Shown in pieces: positions 37,068 to 48,499 of a stretch of DNA of 64,000 nt. A program made the position numbers and the translations under genes. Under the pieces are notes generated by a model. It was not told where the DNA came from. It saw only the letters and a program-made list of their open reading frames with translations, and searched no databases. The stretch covers positions 197,565 to 261,564 of the forward strand of contig MEHQ01002661.1 in assembly GCA_008828725.1 (NCBI GenBank), given 5' to 3'. This DNA is from Saccharina japonica (Eukaryota; Sar; Phaeophyceae; Laminariales; Laminariaceae). Positions within the stretch are counted from its first letter, which is position 1, and every line of letters begins with the position of its first letter.

Positions 37068-38735
37068 TCAAGGCGATAATAAAAACCGATACAGGGACCA
37101 TGCCACATCTTCTGCCATCTCCTTCCTACTATCATCAATAGCGGTGTCAAGAATTGGTGGTACCTCTGCCGCGCGCCCCCCAGTGAACAACTCAACAAGA
37201 AACAAACAAAACAAATAAAAGAAAGAATATAATTCAAGGGCTAGTCGACCCGACACCTTGCCGCACGATCTAACATTTCGTTTCTACATTCGTCGATAGC
37301 TGTATCAGTACAGCCGCCCCTGCCCCCCCCTTTCCTTGTCGCCTCTCTAGGCGTCGTCAGCTGCATGGCGTAGCCGGCTCCTCTCCGCTTTGGCCCTGTG
37401 CCACCTCGCCATGAACTGGCCCTCCGCATCAACGACCCCCTACACCGCACCCTACTCTTCTTAGCCGCCCTCTGCCATGGTACCGTCTCTGCTCCAAATA
37501 GTAAAGGGGAGCTTCCTGTGGAGTCCTCTGTCGCTCGAAAAACCCTGAGGTCATCTGCTAGACATTGGGCCCAGGTATGTTCTGGTCGGCCAGGTCCCGG
37601 GTTCGTCCCACCGATGATCGTCCCAAACATCACCCGCTGGGTCAGCCGGTCATTGGTCGTGCGCTGTACGGCCCTCGCAAAGACGAGGCGTCGTTTGCGG
37701 ATGGTCGTCTTAACGTTCTCGCATTGTGCCTTTTGGAGAGCCTTGGTGTACGACATGAGACGGTCGGTGCGTTGCCGGCGCTGGAAACCAATGATCCGTT
37801 GGAGGAAGTTGTGGTTTGCCGTTCGGAGCTCAGCGAATTGCTGGACAAGGGTCCACGCCACACACCCGTACAACAATGTATCTATCACCTCGGGCTTTAC
37901 CATGCGCACCTTTAAAGTGAAAGGGGCATCCTCCATATCGTACAGCTCCCGCCTGAAATGATTATAACATGTCCATGCGAGTCGGATGCGTCGTTTGGTC
38001 TCTGGCAAAATGTCCGCGCTTGCGGCGACAATACTACCAAGGTACAAAACTGCATCGTATCGTTTTACCTCTGGCCCGTTGCTTCGATGACGAGCGGTGA
38101 GGTCCGGAGTGCCTGGTTTGGTGTCCGCAGCAGCACAGTCTCCGTTTTAGTTTCGGATACGGTGAGACCAGCTGATACGAAAAAGGTCACAATAACGGTC
38201 ACCATCTTCGCAAGCCCTTCCGCCGATTTAGACACAATACCTGCATCGTCGGCGTACAGCATACCCCATACTGCTCTTCGTACACGTGCTAGTGCGTCCT
38301 CCCTCACTCCGTCCCCCCTGAGGTCCTCCTCAAGGTGAACAAGGCACCTCAAGATGCCTGGGTCATCACTGAAGCGTATCAGCACGCCGTGTATCACAGA
38401 AGCCAAGAAGACATTGAACAGAAGCGGCGACAGCACACGTCCTTTCTGCAGTCCCTGAGTGACATCGAACCATTCAGAGTGCTCACCGTCATCTGTACGT
38501 ACGCGAGATCGCATGCCTTGGCGGAATAGGTTCATAACGGTCAACATCTTCTCTGGTATACCGCAGCGTGCGAGCACCACCCCCAATAACTCTCGGTCGA
38601 CGGAGTCATAAGCCTTCTGCAGGCCAATGAAGCGCATGTACAGTGGGGTGTTTTTGGCGCGTCCGAGTTCTTGCAGTCGACGCACTACGAATAGCATGTC
38701 GACTGTTGATCGTGGTGAGCGAAAGCAGTATACAT
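37068..38735 (-). mobile_element. non-LTR retrotransposon (LINE), 5'-truncated
   Basis: On the minus strand, a reverse transcriptase runs from within the finger region (38735) to 38065. It has FRSPRSTVDM, motif A in LQKAYDSVDRE, motif B as GLQKGRVLSPLLFN (usually GLRQG) and motif C YADD in WGMLYADDAGIV. The post-RT segment follows at 38047-37241 (YLGSIVAASADI, LLYGCVAW, RIIGFQRRQRTDRLMSY, GPGRPEHTW). It is one frame off, consistent with a single-base deletion near 38068. The endonuclease and N-terminal RT are missing. DTAID-xx-R-x-EM occurs twice, at about 37295 and 37140, so the tail is partly duplicated. No poly(A) is seen. The element is dead. Confidence 0.88.
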
Positions 38736-39653
38736 ATGATACGGTACAAGGTACAAAATAGAGCCTTCAAAATAGAGCCATCAATCATATCACATTCGTT
38801 ACACCCTATTAATAGCATCATTCTGCAAACACGGAAACAGTACGGATAAGATGACCAAGTATTATCAACCATTCCGACGGAAGACTATAACACAGCAGCA
38901 CAGTGTACCCGATTTATGGTACTCTATGTACGAACATGCGTATGCTCGCCGTAGCACCAGGCATGCCTTCCATACACGATTGAACCCTAATCATAGTACC
39001 ACACTGGCGCAAACAACATGACTCTCGTATACCGAGAGTATGTGCGTTAAACCAACTCAACATACCATTCATCATGTGTATACTGATCACATTAAGCGGA
39101 CGTATAGACTCTTACCAAATATGTCAGATATAATCCACTACCAGACAATTGTTGATAACCACCATGCGTAGCACTACTGAAATCCCACCATCGATCTGTT
39201 GAAGTTGGGCGACTCACCCGAGGCACTACGTACTTTAACTAAGCATACCAGCTATTGTGTGTGCTGATCACATCACGTTAACCGATTCATTTTATTGTGT
39301 GCAGGTCGTACTATGTACATAGCACACGACGCACGACTCCCCAATTTCGTATCACTCAGTATACCAAATATACCAGACTACTGCTGTATGTGCGTCTAAA
39401 GCCACATAAAACCCTGCTGGCACACGCAACACAAAGGGTAATCGTCAACTTGTGGTCCTTCGACCGAGCTCGAGCTGATGTCTTGTCCAATATAGGGGGG
39501 GGACTCTCCCCATAACAGTGTGGCATTCGTCATGAGTGTCGTTGGCTCCATTCACGCAGATAAAAAACCCCTGCTGCGTGTGTCAGCAAACTCTGATATC
39601 GGAGAGATTTTCTATTGTAAGCCGATTTTACGTACCAACTGTAGGTAAATACA
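38736..39653. other. gene-free interval
   Basis: No gene, RNA or repeat that I can support. Confidence 0.4.
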
Positions 39654-39865
39654 AGCTAAATACCAGATATTTACAAACATATAGATACCCCAACCCACCC
39701 AACAATAGAATGGAAGACACGGAGGATACAATGACTCAATCACAGTTAAATACACGAATGTTACCAGGTATTTATTAACACGTATATCACCCAACAACAC
39801 GTACATAACCCAACCCATCCGACAATATAAAGGAAGACACGGAGGATACAAGGACACTGCTGTCG
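39654..39865 (+). repeat. two-copy tandem repeat, period about 121 bp
   Basis: CCAACCCA(C/T)CC(A/G)ACAATA and GGAAGACACGGAGGATACAA recur at about 39690 and 39811. TAAATAC..ACCAG-type segments precede each copy. Confidence 0.7.
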
Positions 39866-40189
39866 TGGCTAGATTCCCTTATATAGCAACCACAGGGGGG
39901 GTGTTACCATGTCAAAACTGACGAACGTTCGGTTCTTTGTTTGATGTTTCACGGTAGGTACAGTTTTCTGTTTTTAGTTTTGAATCATGACCTCTGTTTC
40001 ACAACACAGACGACAGAGGGGGTGGGGCTGTTACGCTGATCTGTTTACGTGTGTAGGATACATCGATAGCAGCAGTACGACCGGCGGTACACCGGTTTTA
40101 CACATGTTATCTTGAAATACGTTATTATCTTTGAAGTGTTTGTTCATGTTGTTCACAGCCTCAAGAGCACGTAGCTATGAGGGGGGTTG

Positions 40190-40570
40190 CTTGATAGTAT
40201 GCCTGGCACTCTTAGTATGATAAAAAGCTTGGGCTGCCTGCATGTCGTCTGTTGTTGGGGTTGTATGGTAGTATTCCTGGTCTTCTTGGTAGGATAGAAA
40301 GCCGAGAATGTTTGCATATCGTCTGTCTGTTGTTGGGGTTGTATAATAATATTCCTGGTATTCTTGGTAGGATAGCAAGCTTGGGATGTTTGCATATCGA
40401 CTGTTGTTGGAGTTGCACGACGGTACCAGGTATTTTTGGTAGTATTGGTATGATAGCATGGCTGAGATATTATTATATAAGCTGTAGTTAGGGTTGTATG
40501 GCTATATGATTGGTATGCCCGGTATTCTGGGTAATATAGTATGCCGGGGATGTCAGTATGCCGGTTGTTT
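40190..40570 (+). repeat. degenerate tandem repeat, 75-80-bp unit, about 5 copies
   Basis: Units contain GTTGGGGTTGTATG, AGTATTCCTGG, TTCTTGGTAGGATAG and GATGTTTGCATATCG. Later units are more degraded. Confidence 0.7.
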
Positions 40571-40619
40571 CAAGTTGGAGAGTGAGGTGAATGAATACTT
40601 TGACATTTACGACAAGCGG

Positions 40620-41345
40620 AATGGCGAGGTAAGCGCCCCCGTTGATTCATTTAGTGGAGGTAAGCACTGATTAATGCACCGTGACAGTGAAGGTAAGCTC
40701 TTATCAATGTGAAGGGAGGTGGAGGTAATCCCCTCCTTGAGGTTGTGTGCCTTGGGGTTTCCTGGGGTGAGGTTGGGTTGTGTGCTGTTGGGCTTCCTGG
40801 CAATCGATTTTGCGGAATTCATTGTGTGGCGAGGTAAGCGCCCCCGTTGATTCATTCAGTGGGGGTAGGCACTGATGAATGCACCCTGACAGTGAAGGTA
40901 AACACTTGTCATTGTGAAGGAAGGTGAAGGTGAGCCCCACCCTGAGGTTCTGTGTACATTGGCGTTTCCTGAGGTGTGGTTAGTTTGTGTGCTGTTGGGT
41001 TCCCTGTGATCTTGTTTAGTGGCGAGGTGAGCGCCCCTGTGGATTGAATCCAGTGAAGGTTAGCACTGATGAATGCACCCTAACAGTGAAGGTGAGCAAT
41101 TTTCATTGTGAGGGGAGGTGATGGTGAGCTCTACCCTAAGGTGTGTGTTTGTTGGGTTTTCCAGGGGTTTAATTGGGTTTGCGTTTACTCCGTTGCATAA
41201 AGAGTAAGGGGTTGTTTTTTAATTTGTTTAATAAAGAGTAAGGGGTATTTCAGATAATACCGCAGGTAGTGGCGTACTAAGACCATTGGGTGCACATTTC
41301 CACTGTTGCTCAGATGACGTTGATAGCGAGCTCTCCCCTGAGGCG
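40620..41345 (+). repeat. ~200-bp tandem repeat array, left part
   Basis: Units start GGCGAGGT(A/G)AGCGCCCC near 40623, 40827 and 41022. They run through GCACTGAT(G/T)AATGCACC, ACAGTGAAGGT and CCCTGAGGT to GTGCTGTTGGG. The 11.2 kb LTR element interrupts the array; it resumes at 52569. Confidence 0.8.
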
Positions 41346-41621
41346 TGTAATGGTATGGGCTAAGAAGGCCGGTAATTACCTCTGCATAGGTAATTGGTCC
41401 GTTTTCGTATAACTTGGATGGCATTCGTATTCGGTATTCGGGGTATTTATAATATATGTGGGCCATACTTGAAGCCCACCGAGACAGATGTCATCTGGCT
41501 CGGGGATTAATACAAGCTGCTTCTCTTCTACGCTTGATTCTACGGAAAGCGAGTAACACCAAGGATGCTTAATAGACAAACCTGCAAGGGGATACTCTGT
41601 GTCTCACCCAGTCTTATCACA
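41346..41621 (+). repeat. left LTR, 276 bp
   Basis: Starts TGTAATGG and ends TTATCACA. It differs from the right LTR at 7 of 276 positions by hand count, with no indels. It contains a strong hairpin, CCGAG-A-CAGATG / CATCTG-G-CTCGG, and a second inverted repeat built on GGTAATTACC and GGTAATTGG. No tRNA primer site could be assigned, although TGG occurs at 41624. Confidence 0.92.
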
Positions 41622-42142
41622 CGTGGCGTCTTTGGCATTGCGACTAGTCTTGTAGCTCTTTGGTCCGACCCTTTCGGGGTTAGTTTCTTTCTTTTCATGT
41701 GGAGTTTCGCGTACGAGTACACACGGAAAAGTGGCATCATCTATCCCATCGAGCCTTGCCCCTGTCTCCCTCGGATGGCATCTCAACATGGAGTGGGTCC
41801 TCTTCCCCCTCCAGTGGCGACCACTACAGCAGAGCAACGGCAGGGGCCTCCTGCTGGTCGTCGCATGCACGCTGGCCAAGGACGACAACATCGGCCTTCG
41901 TGCAGAAGACGCTCCATCTCGGAGCGAAGCTCCTCGAGACTCAAGACGGCTGTACGAGTGCATCCCGGACATCGAAAGGCAGGCCCTTCGATTTCTCCGC
42001 TTTCCGCCGGTTGCTCAGCAACCCGCGAGATGCTGATGCAAGCCCTTCAGCAGGCTCTTCAGCCCGCGCCTCGCCAGCTTGCCTCGTGCAGCTCTGCGGA
42101 CCGCCGGTATCAGCCTCAAGATCGCCTCTGTCCCCAGCACAT

Positions 42143-42468
42143 CTGGGCTTGCCCAGCGCTCTGCTGCCAGACATGCCACCGTACGTGCCCTTCGATACAC
42201 CTGGCTTGCCCAGCGTCCTACGTACCTCAGCGTACATACTGGATTCAAGACCAAGATAATTAGTGACGAAGCATTCCATCTCTCCGAGGTCCACTGGGGG
42301 CTCGTGCAGATTTTATTTTGCAGATCGAGCCAGGCCGATCTTCGCCGGAGCCTTCTTGGACTTCAAGAGCTGCGCTCCGACAGGCTTGTCGTTTCAGCTC
42401 CCTGATGAGCACGTCCGTGTACCGAGCTCTGGACCCTGCTCTGGATGGCACTGCGACAGGCTTGTCGC
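42143..42468 (+). promoter_or_regulatory. four GGCTTG-type stem-loops in the element leader
   Basis: Short inverted repeats are CTGGGCTTGCCCAG (42143), CTGGCTTGCCCAG (42201), CGACAGGCTTGTCG (42378) and GCGACAGGCTTGTCGC (42453). All present GCTTG at the loop. RNA packaging or dimerisation signals often look like this, but a role here is inference. Confidence 0.4.
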
Positions 42469-43399
42469 CTCGGCTCCCTGCGCCCGCGCATCGGACGCTG
42501 GACTGCTTTGTTTTGCCTTTTCCAGCGAAGACAGGCGGCTCTCGATGGGATACTTTTTGTCACGATTATTTTTCCGGTGCGAGTACTCGTACAAGCAAGC
42601 ATCTGCTCGTACGTACAGCCTGTTTATATAGGAGCTTCAATACAGGCGATTATTCTTTGGGTGCTTTTTCGTCTGTACTACTGTACTACTGCGTTTGGAT
42701 ATTGGGCGTCTTTTCCTTCGTACATATACATCTATGTACCAGTGCAAGACCTCCCGGTTGGGAGTCACTGCGTAGCTTCGACCAACAGGGTATACACCCC
42801 TCTTCGCTCGTCTAGCAATGAAGCCGCGCTTCATTTATGCACTCACGATCTCTCTGATGAGCGCGACGAGCCGTGATACTGACGCCCTTCCCTGCTGCAC
42901 CCTACGCTACAGCCACATGTCACTTCTGCTGTTGAATAACCCAGCACTTTTGTTTTTGCGCCGCGGCCTTTCGCGCATGCAATTCGGGCTACTGGATTAC
43001 AGTATGGGTACTGAACTTCATACAGCTTTGCCGTACCCTGACCTTCAAGTTGTACGTGCAGCGTGTTTGACCTGCCGCTCACCCGACTTTGCGTCGTACA
43101 AGGGACTTCGCCGTACGAGTCCCCACCGCATAGCCATACAGCCTTACAGCTTCGCCTGCTCAACGAACCGCGCACATCACGCACGCATACCGTTAGCCTA
43201 GTTAGGCACCCCACGCGGGTAAAACGATCTACTCTGGTTTTTTCACGCCTCTCCCCGTTTGTACGTACGCACGTGTGCTCACTGCTGTACTTGCGAGGAG
43301 CGTTCGACCATGAAGTACGCGATTTTTTTTTCGTCACGGATTTATCCGCGCATGCAAAAAGTGATGGTTCATTCATTTACGGTATAGGTACTGTGTGTT

Positions 43400-43880
43400 A
43401 CCTCTGCTGTACTGCTGCTGTAGGCCCTCATCAACATTGGGCCCATATATGCTGCTGTAGGCGTTATGCTGCCGTTTTTTTTTTTTACGGCAGCAGATAC
43501 TGTCTCGCCTCTGCTGCGCTACTGCTGTGTGTAGGCGCTATGCTGCCGTTTTTTATACGGCAGTAGGTACTGTCTTGCCTCTGTACTGCCGCTGTAGGCA
43601 CTATGTTGCCGTTTTTTTTATGCAGCAGCACTACACTAGGTACTGTATTTTACCTCTGTGGCACGGCTTCTCTCGGCACTATGCTGCCATTTTTTATACT
43701 GCAGCGGGTACGGTACCACTACATTTTATTATGCTGGTGGCGTAATACCCCTTTTATACTTCAGTGGGTACGGTCCTACCCCCATTTTATAACAATGCCT
43801 TTCATACTGCAGCGGGTATGGTGCTATGCTGGTGACATAATACCACCACCCTCTTTTATGCTGCAGTAGGCATGGTGCAG
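43400..43880 (+). repeat. short degenerate repeats in the leader
   Basis: Units of about 80-90 bases share TATGCTGCCGTTTTTT, ACGGCAG and GGTACTGT(C/T)T(C/T)GCCTCTG. They lead into the 48-bp array. Confidence 0.6.
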
Positions 43881-43898
43881 ACGCCGACCTCATATAAT

Positions 43899-45060
43899 GC
43901 AGTCAATGGAAATATTTTTCCACACTGCATAGCGTACTGCTCTTATATACTGCAGTCAATGGAATTTCCACACTGCATAGCGTACTGCTCGTATATACTG
44001 CAGTCAATGGAATTTCCACACTGCATAGCGTACTGCTCTTATATACTGCAGTCAATGGAATTTCCACACTGCATAGCGTACTGCTCGTATATACTGCAGT
44101 CAATGGAATTTCCACACTGCATAGCGTACTGCTCTTATATACTGCAGTCAATGGAATTTCCACACTGCATAGCGTACTGCTCGTATATACTGCAGTCAAT
44201 GGAATTTCCACACTGCATAGCGTACTGCTCTTATATACTGCAGTCAATGGAATTTCCACACTGCATAGCGTACTGCTCGTATATACTGCAGTCAATGGAA
44301 TTTCCACACTGCATAGCGTACTGCTCTTATATACTGCAGTCAATGGAATTTCCACACTGCATAGCGTACTGCTCGTATATACTGCAGTCAATGGAATTTC
44401 CACACTGCATAGCGTACTGCTCTTATATACTGCAGTCAATGGAATTTCCACACTGCATAGCGTACTGCTCGTATATACTGCAGTCAATGGAATTTCCACA
44501 CTGCATAGCGTACTGCTCTTATATACTGCAGTCAATGGAATTTCCACACTGCATAGCGTACTGCTCGTATATACTGCAGTCAATGGAATTTCCACACTGC
44601 ATAGCGTACTGCTCTTATATACTGCAGTCAATGGAATTTCCACACTGCATAGCGTACTGCTCGTATATACTGCAGTCAATGGAATTTCCACACTGCATAG
44701 CGTACTGCTCTTATATACTGCAGTCAATGGAATTTCCACACTGCATAGCGTACTGCTCGTATATACTGCAGTCAATGGAATTTCCACACTGCATAGCGTA
44801 CTGCTCTTATATACTGCAGTCAATGGAATTTCCACACTGCATAGCGTACTGCTCGTATATACTGCAGTCAATGGAATTTCCACACTGCATAGCGTACTGC
44901 TCTTATATACTGCAGTCAATGGAATTTCCACACTGCATAGCGTACTGCTCGTATATACTGCAGTCAATGGAATTTCCACACTGCATAGCGTACTGCTCTT
45001 ATATACTGCAGTCAATGGAATTTCCACACTGCATAGCGTACTGCTCTTATATACTATGCA
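43899..45060 (+). repeat. 48-bp satellite array, about 24 units in alternating pairs
   Basis: The unit is TATACTGCAGTCAATGGAAT then TTCCACACTGCATAGCGTAC then TGCTC(T/G)TA. The T and G variants alternate strictly, so the true repeat is a 96-bp dimer. Units are otherwise nearly identical, which indicates recent amplification. Because 48 is a multiple of three, long frames are open on both strands (16-residue repeats); I treat them as artefacts. Confidence 0.95.
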
Positions 45061-45300
45061 GTCAATGGAAATAGTTTTCCACACTGCATAGCGTACTGCG
45101 GTACAGACGGATACTGTCCGTTACTATTTGGTTGATGCACGCGTTGGCCTTATATCATGCAGTCAATGGAAATATTTTTCCACACTGCACTGCGTACTGC
45201 TGTTCAGACGGTTACTGCCCGTTACTATTCGGCTGATACAGACCCCGACCTACTATAATGCAGTCAATGGACATAGTTTTCCACACTACATTGCGACGGG
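45058..45300 (+). repeat. ~100-bp repeats related to the 48-bp unit
   Basis: GCAGTCAATGGA starts at about 45059, 45158 and 45259, each followed by CATA or ATAT, then TTTTCCACACT. The intervening half (CAGACGGATACTGTCCGTTA-type) is absent from the 48-bp units. These look like the older, longer form from which the 48-bp array arose. Confidence 0.75.
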
Positions 45301-45571
45301 GTGCTGCCCTTTTATTACCGTGGGTGTTAAAGCTGCCTTACTACACTGCTGTTGGCATGAGTATAGGCCTTTATACTGCTACCTGGTGTGTACGAGGCCC
45401 CGTGTTTTGCTGTTTGGGAGAACAGCCATGCATACTACTGGTAGAGGCACCGCCGCTCTACCCCTGCCCATCCTTGACGTGTTGCACCCCCCCCCTCCGC
45501 GCCCGCCTTCGGTGTTGCACTCCGTTCCGGCTGCCCCCCTGCTGCCTCTCCCTGCCGCCCTCTCCTCAAAG

Positions 45572-48454
45572 ATGGTGTCGTCAGATGAAGAGCTATCTTC
45601 GTCTCGCAGGTTGCGATCCCATGGACGTTCCCGTCAGAGAGACCGGGATTCCGACTCCTCTTCGCGCTCCAGATCGCGCGATTCAGACCGCCAGGCCCCT
45701 TCTGCGGCAGGCCCCCCTGGCGGTCACGTCTCGGAGGGCACGTTAGAGCCGACGACCTCGAGCCCGGCTCAAGAGCAGCCTCCTTCGGCGGAGCAAGTGC
45801 GCCTGCAAGCCGAGACGGAAGAGGCCCGCCGTTCTCCAGACTCGGTTTTGCCGCCCACGGAGCCCCAGCACCGCACCTCCCCGGCCTCGGAGACCAACGC
45901 ACAGGGGTCGCCCCACAACCGGGACGTCCACGCTCCTCTCAGCACACTCGCACGCTTGGAGCAAGCCGAACGACGAGCAAGGGAGACGGCGTCTCGTCGA
46001 CGGCAGCGCTTTCGCACCCTGCAACTGGAGGTGGAAGCGGCGGACCGTGCGGAAGAGGAGGCTGCCGCTGCTACCGCCAGAGAGCTCTCGGCCATTGCGC
46101 GGACGGAGGGGGCTCGGACCGCCAACGCCGCCCCAACCCCGCCCTCTCTCTCGCGCCAAGAGGACACCACTTCGACACGACCTGGTGATGACGCCTTCCT
46201 GCATGGCAGTGTGTTGTGCATGGCAGCCTCGCCGAGAGCCGAGTTCGACCCCGGGTTGGCAACCTCTGTCGTAGCCGCGGCGAAAGCCCTCCTAAAGACG
46301 GTACTTAACCCAGACCTCCTCTCGGTGGGTAAGGCCTGGGCACGAAAGCCCATTCACAACTTCAAGGAACAACGGCGGGCGGCTCTGCCCCGTGCGCTCG
46401 TCCTGGCCCTCCGAAAGGCCCACGATGCGGCACAAGAAACCGTCTTCTGGCCGACCCCTGAGAAGGAGCTGGAGTACCGCAAGAAGAAGAAAGCGCGCGG
46501 CGGCAGCCGCGAACGCGGGACGAACCATCGTCGTCGGGATGGTGGCTCGGGTGGCGGTGGCTCTGGTGGTGGTGGCTCCGGAGCTGGTGGCACTGGTGAT
46601 AGCGGTCATCGCCCTGGGGGTGATGGAGGAGGAGGCGCGCCTGGGACTGGTGGTGGCCCGGGACGCCGTCAGAGCGGCGGCTCTGGAAGAAGCAACCGAG
46701 GAAGCAGTGGGCGCAGCTCTGGCGGAAGACGGGACCGCGCCAGGGGCCGCCAGCACGGGGACGTCTCTTCGACCTCCTCCAGCTCGTCTGAGAGCTCCTG
46801 CACCGACTTCGGTGGCGTTGCAGTGGTGCCGAACCCGAGGCGAGTGACTCCTTTTTTGGCTCCTTTGGTGGATGTTGCTTCCTCCGCCGCGCGACTTAGC
46901 AAGCTCTCTGTGACAGATGACCGCGCTCAACCGATTTCTTCCAACTTAGCCCACGCTCGTGCTGCCGCGATTGACACCGCCGATGCCGCCGCTAAGGTCA
47001 AGCATGCCGCCTCTGTTCATCGCGCATACGTACACTTAGGCATCAAAGACTTGACTCGCATTTGCGCCCTACCATTTCCTGCATCTGTCAGCAAGACAGA
47101 TGGTGCACAGCAGCTCCTTCGCTCGACTAAGTTAGCAACGACGGACATCCTCATGCGATGCGACGACCTCTGTACGGAGGGATTGCTTGCGACCGACTGG
47201 ATACCCGGTTGGCAAATACCTCTCAAAAGCGCGTTCTCACGCGCGATTGTTCCTGACAAGCCCATGACCGCAAAAACCACCCAATTGATCGATGATTTTT
47301 TTGGACAGGTGTGGCGAGCGCTTGAGGCAGGAGCATCGGGGCCTGACGCTTTCAAATTGCTGCTACGCCTTCTGACGTCACACTACGACAGCGCCGACAC
47401 GGGGGAAGGCTACACTAAGTTGCATACTTTTGGCGTGTGCACGGGCACCCCCTTTTGCGATTTTAGTCGGGAGTTTCGAGTGCTTGTGTCGTCAGTAACG
47501 GGGAGCGAGCGTGTCCTGGCTCCAGGAACAGATGTGGTGTTGGAAGTGGTTCGGATGGCGGTGAACGAGCAGTTCCCCACTTTAATGCCTACTTTGTACC
47601 CTGGTTCTTTGGCGACGGATCCGAGGCCGTACGCTTCGTTGGATGACATGTGGAAGGCTTTTGCTGACTTGGCACATAATAAGACACCTGCCGTTAACGG
47701 CGAAAAATATTTTTCTCTGCCTGTTTCTTCGACGGGAACGCGGTCATCCGCCCCGTCGGGGCCCCGGCCCGCCATTTATGGTCGCGGCCAGGGCCCAGTG
47801 CCGTCCCAGTCGCCTTCGTGGCAGGCAGGGGCGAGCCATGATCCGATTGTTTTGACTGTGGATGGCCCCTCTGACCCTTGGTTAGATAACTCTTACAACT
47901 GCTGGCCTTTGGCAGAACACCACTACGCAGAAGTTTTCGCTGTTAGTTCGTCCTTCAATAACGATGACCCTCCTCTCTGGGCCAACTTTCTTTCACCCAC
48001 CGCCCGTGCCCAAGCATTCCGTGATAACCGGGGGCACTGCTTAAATTGCCACGAGGACACGCACTCTTTCAAACACTGTCGACATCCGTTCATTAACGCG
48101 AGCGAGCTATTGAACCCTGACCTTGGTAGCCTTGGCGACGATAGCGCTTTCCGACGATGGCAAGCACGCATGTGCTGTCACCGCCGCGGTGAAACACCCT
48201 CCCGTCCCAACCCCTACAAGCACAATCACCGCCATCGTTCAGGCTCGTCGAGGGGACATCAACAGGGACGCGGCCAGACAAATAGTCACAGCACATCTTA
48301 TGATAACCAACACACGTCGGGTTTCCACGGCGGTATCCCGCCCTCGCCTGCCTCCTCTGCCCCCGACACTGCTACGGCTGTGCGTTATGGCGCCGCCCAC
48401 AACACGAGCGGCAACCCAAACGCACGCCAGCCAGGCACCTTTCGTTTAGGATGA
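45572..48454 (+). CDS. Gag-like protein with CCHC zinc knuckle (LTR element)
   Basis: 960 residues from ATG 45572; the frame is open further upstream, but this ATG begins the coding-like composition. In order: an Arg-Ser-rich N-terminus; a charged likely coiled coil (LEQAERRARETASRRRQ); a Gly-Ser-Arg-rich nucleic-acid-binding stretch (GGSGGGGSGGGGSGAGG); a helical, capsid-like C-terminal half; and a zinc knuckle CLNCHEDTHSFKHC (residues 823-836, C-x2-C-x4-H-x4-C). A His-Ser-rich tail ends the protein. Position and knuckle support the structural Gag role, packing element RNA. It is longer than most Ty3 Gags. The next ORF follows 45 bases later in the same frame. The frame looks whole. Confidence 0.75.
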   Translation: MVSSDEELSSSRRLRSHGRSRQRDRDSDSSSRSRSRDSDRQAPSAAGPPGGHVSEGTLEPTTSSPAQEQPPSAEQVRLQAETEEARRSPDSVLPPTEPQHRTSPASETNAQGSPHNRDVHAPLSTLARLEQAERRARETASRRRQRFRTLQLEVEAADRAEEEAAAATARELSAIARTEGARTANAAPTPPSLSRQEDTTSTRPGDDAFLHGSVLCMAASPRAEFDPGLATSVVAAAKALLKTVLNPDLLSVGKAWARKPIHNFKEQRRAALPRALVLALRKAHDAAQETVFWPTPEKELEYRKKKKARGGSRERGTNHRRRDGGSGGGGSGGGGSGAGGTGDSGHRPGGDGGGGAPGTGGGPGRRQSGGSGRSNRGSSGRSSGGRRDRARGRQHGDVSSTSSSSSESSCTDFGGVAVVPNPRRVTPFLAPLVDVASSAARLSKLSVTDDRAQPISSNLAHARAAAIDTADAAAKVKHAASVHRAYVHLGIKDLTRICALPFPASVSKTDGAQQLLRSTKLATTDILMRCDDLCTEGLLATDWIPGWQIPLKSAFSRAIVPDKPMTAKTTQLIDDFFGQVWRALEAGASGPDAFKLLLRLLTSHYDSADTGEGYTKLHTFGVCTGTPFCDFSREFRVLVSSVTGSERVLAPGTDVVLEVVRMAVNEQFPTLMPTLYPGSLATDPRPYASLDDMWKAFADLAHNKTPAVNGEKYFSLPVSSTGTRSSAPSGPRPAIYGRGQGPVPSQSPSWQAGASHDPIVLTVDGPSDPWLDNSYNCWPLAEHHYAEVFAVSSSFNNDDPPLWANFLSPTARAQAFRDNRGHCLNCHEDTHSFKHCRHPFINASELLNPDLGSLGDDSAFRRWQARMCCHRRGETPSRPNPYKHNHRHRSGSSRGHQQGRGQTNSHSTSYDNQHTSGFHGGIPPSPASSAPDTATAVRYGAAHNTSGNPNARQPGTFRLG

Positions 48455-48499
48455 CGGGTCGACGGCGGTACGGCTCAGCCCGCCCGTCCGTCGTCAGCA

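Noticed and set aside
41565-42263. 232-codon frame starting in the left LTR
   Set aside because: It has no domain and mixed composition, and other frames over the same DNA are equally open.
43899-45060. CRISPR-like regular array
   Set aside because: There are no unique spacers; the repeat is contiguous and the genome is eukaryotic.
43872-45084. Long open frames on both strands (400 and 393 codons) across the 48-bp array
   Set aside because: The unit length is a multiple of three and lacks stops in two frames, so both frames are products of the repeat, not genes.
45435-47775. Antisense frames over the Gag gene (up to 212 codons)
   Set aside because: They are shadows of GC-rich, biased coding DNA, with no domains.
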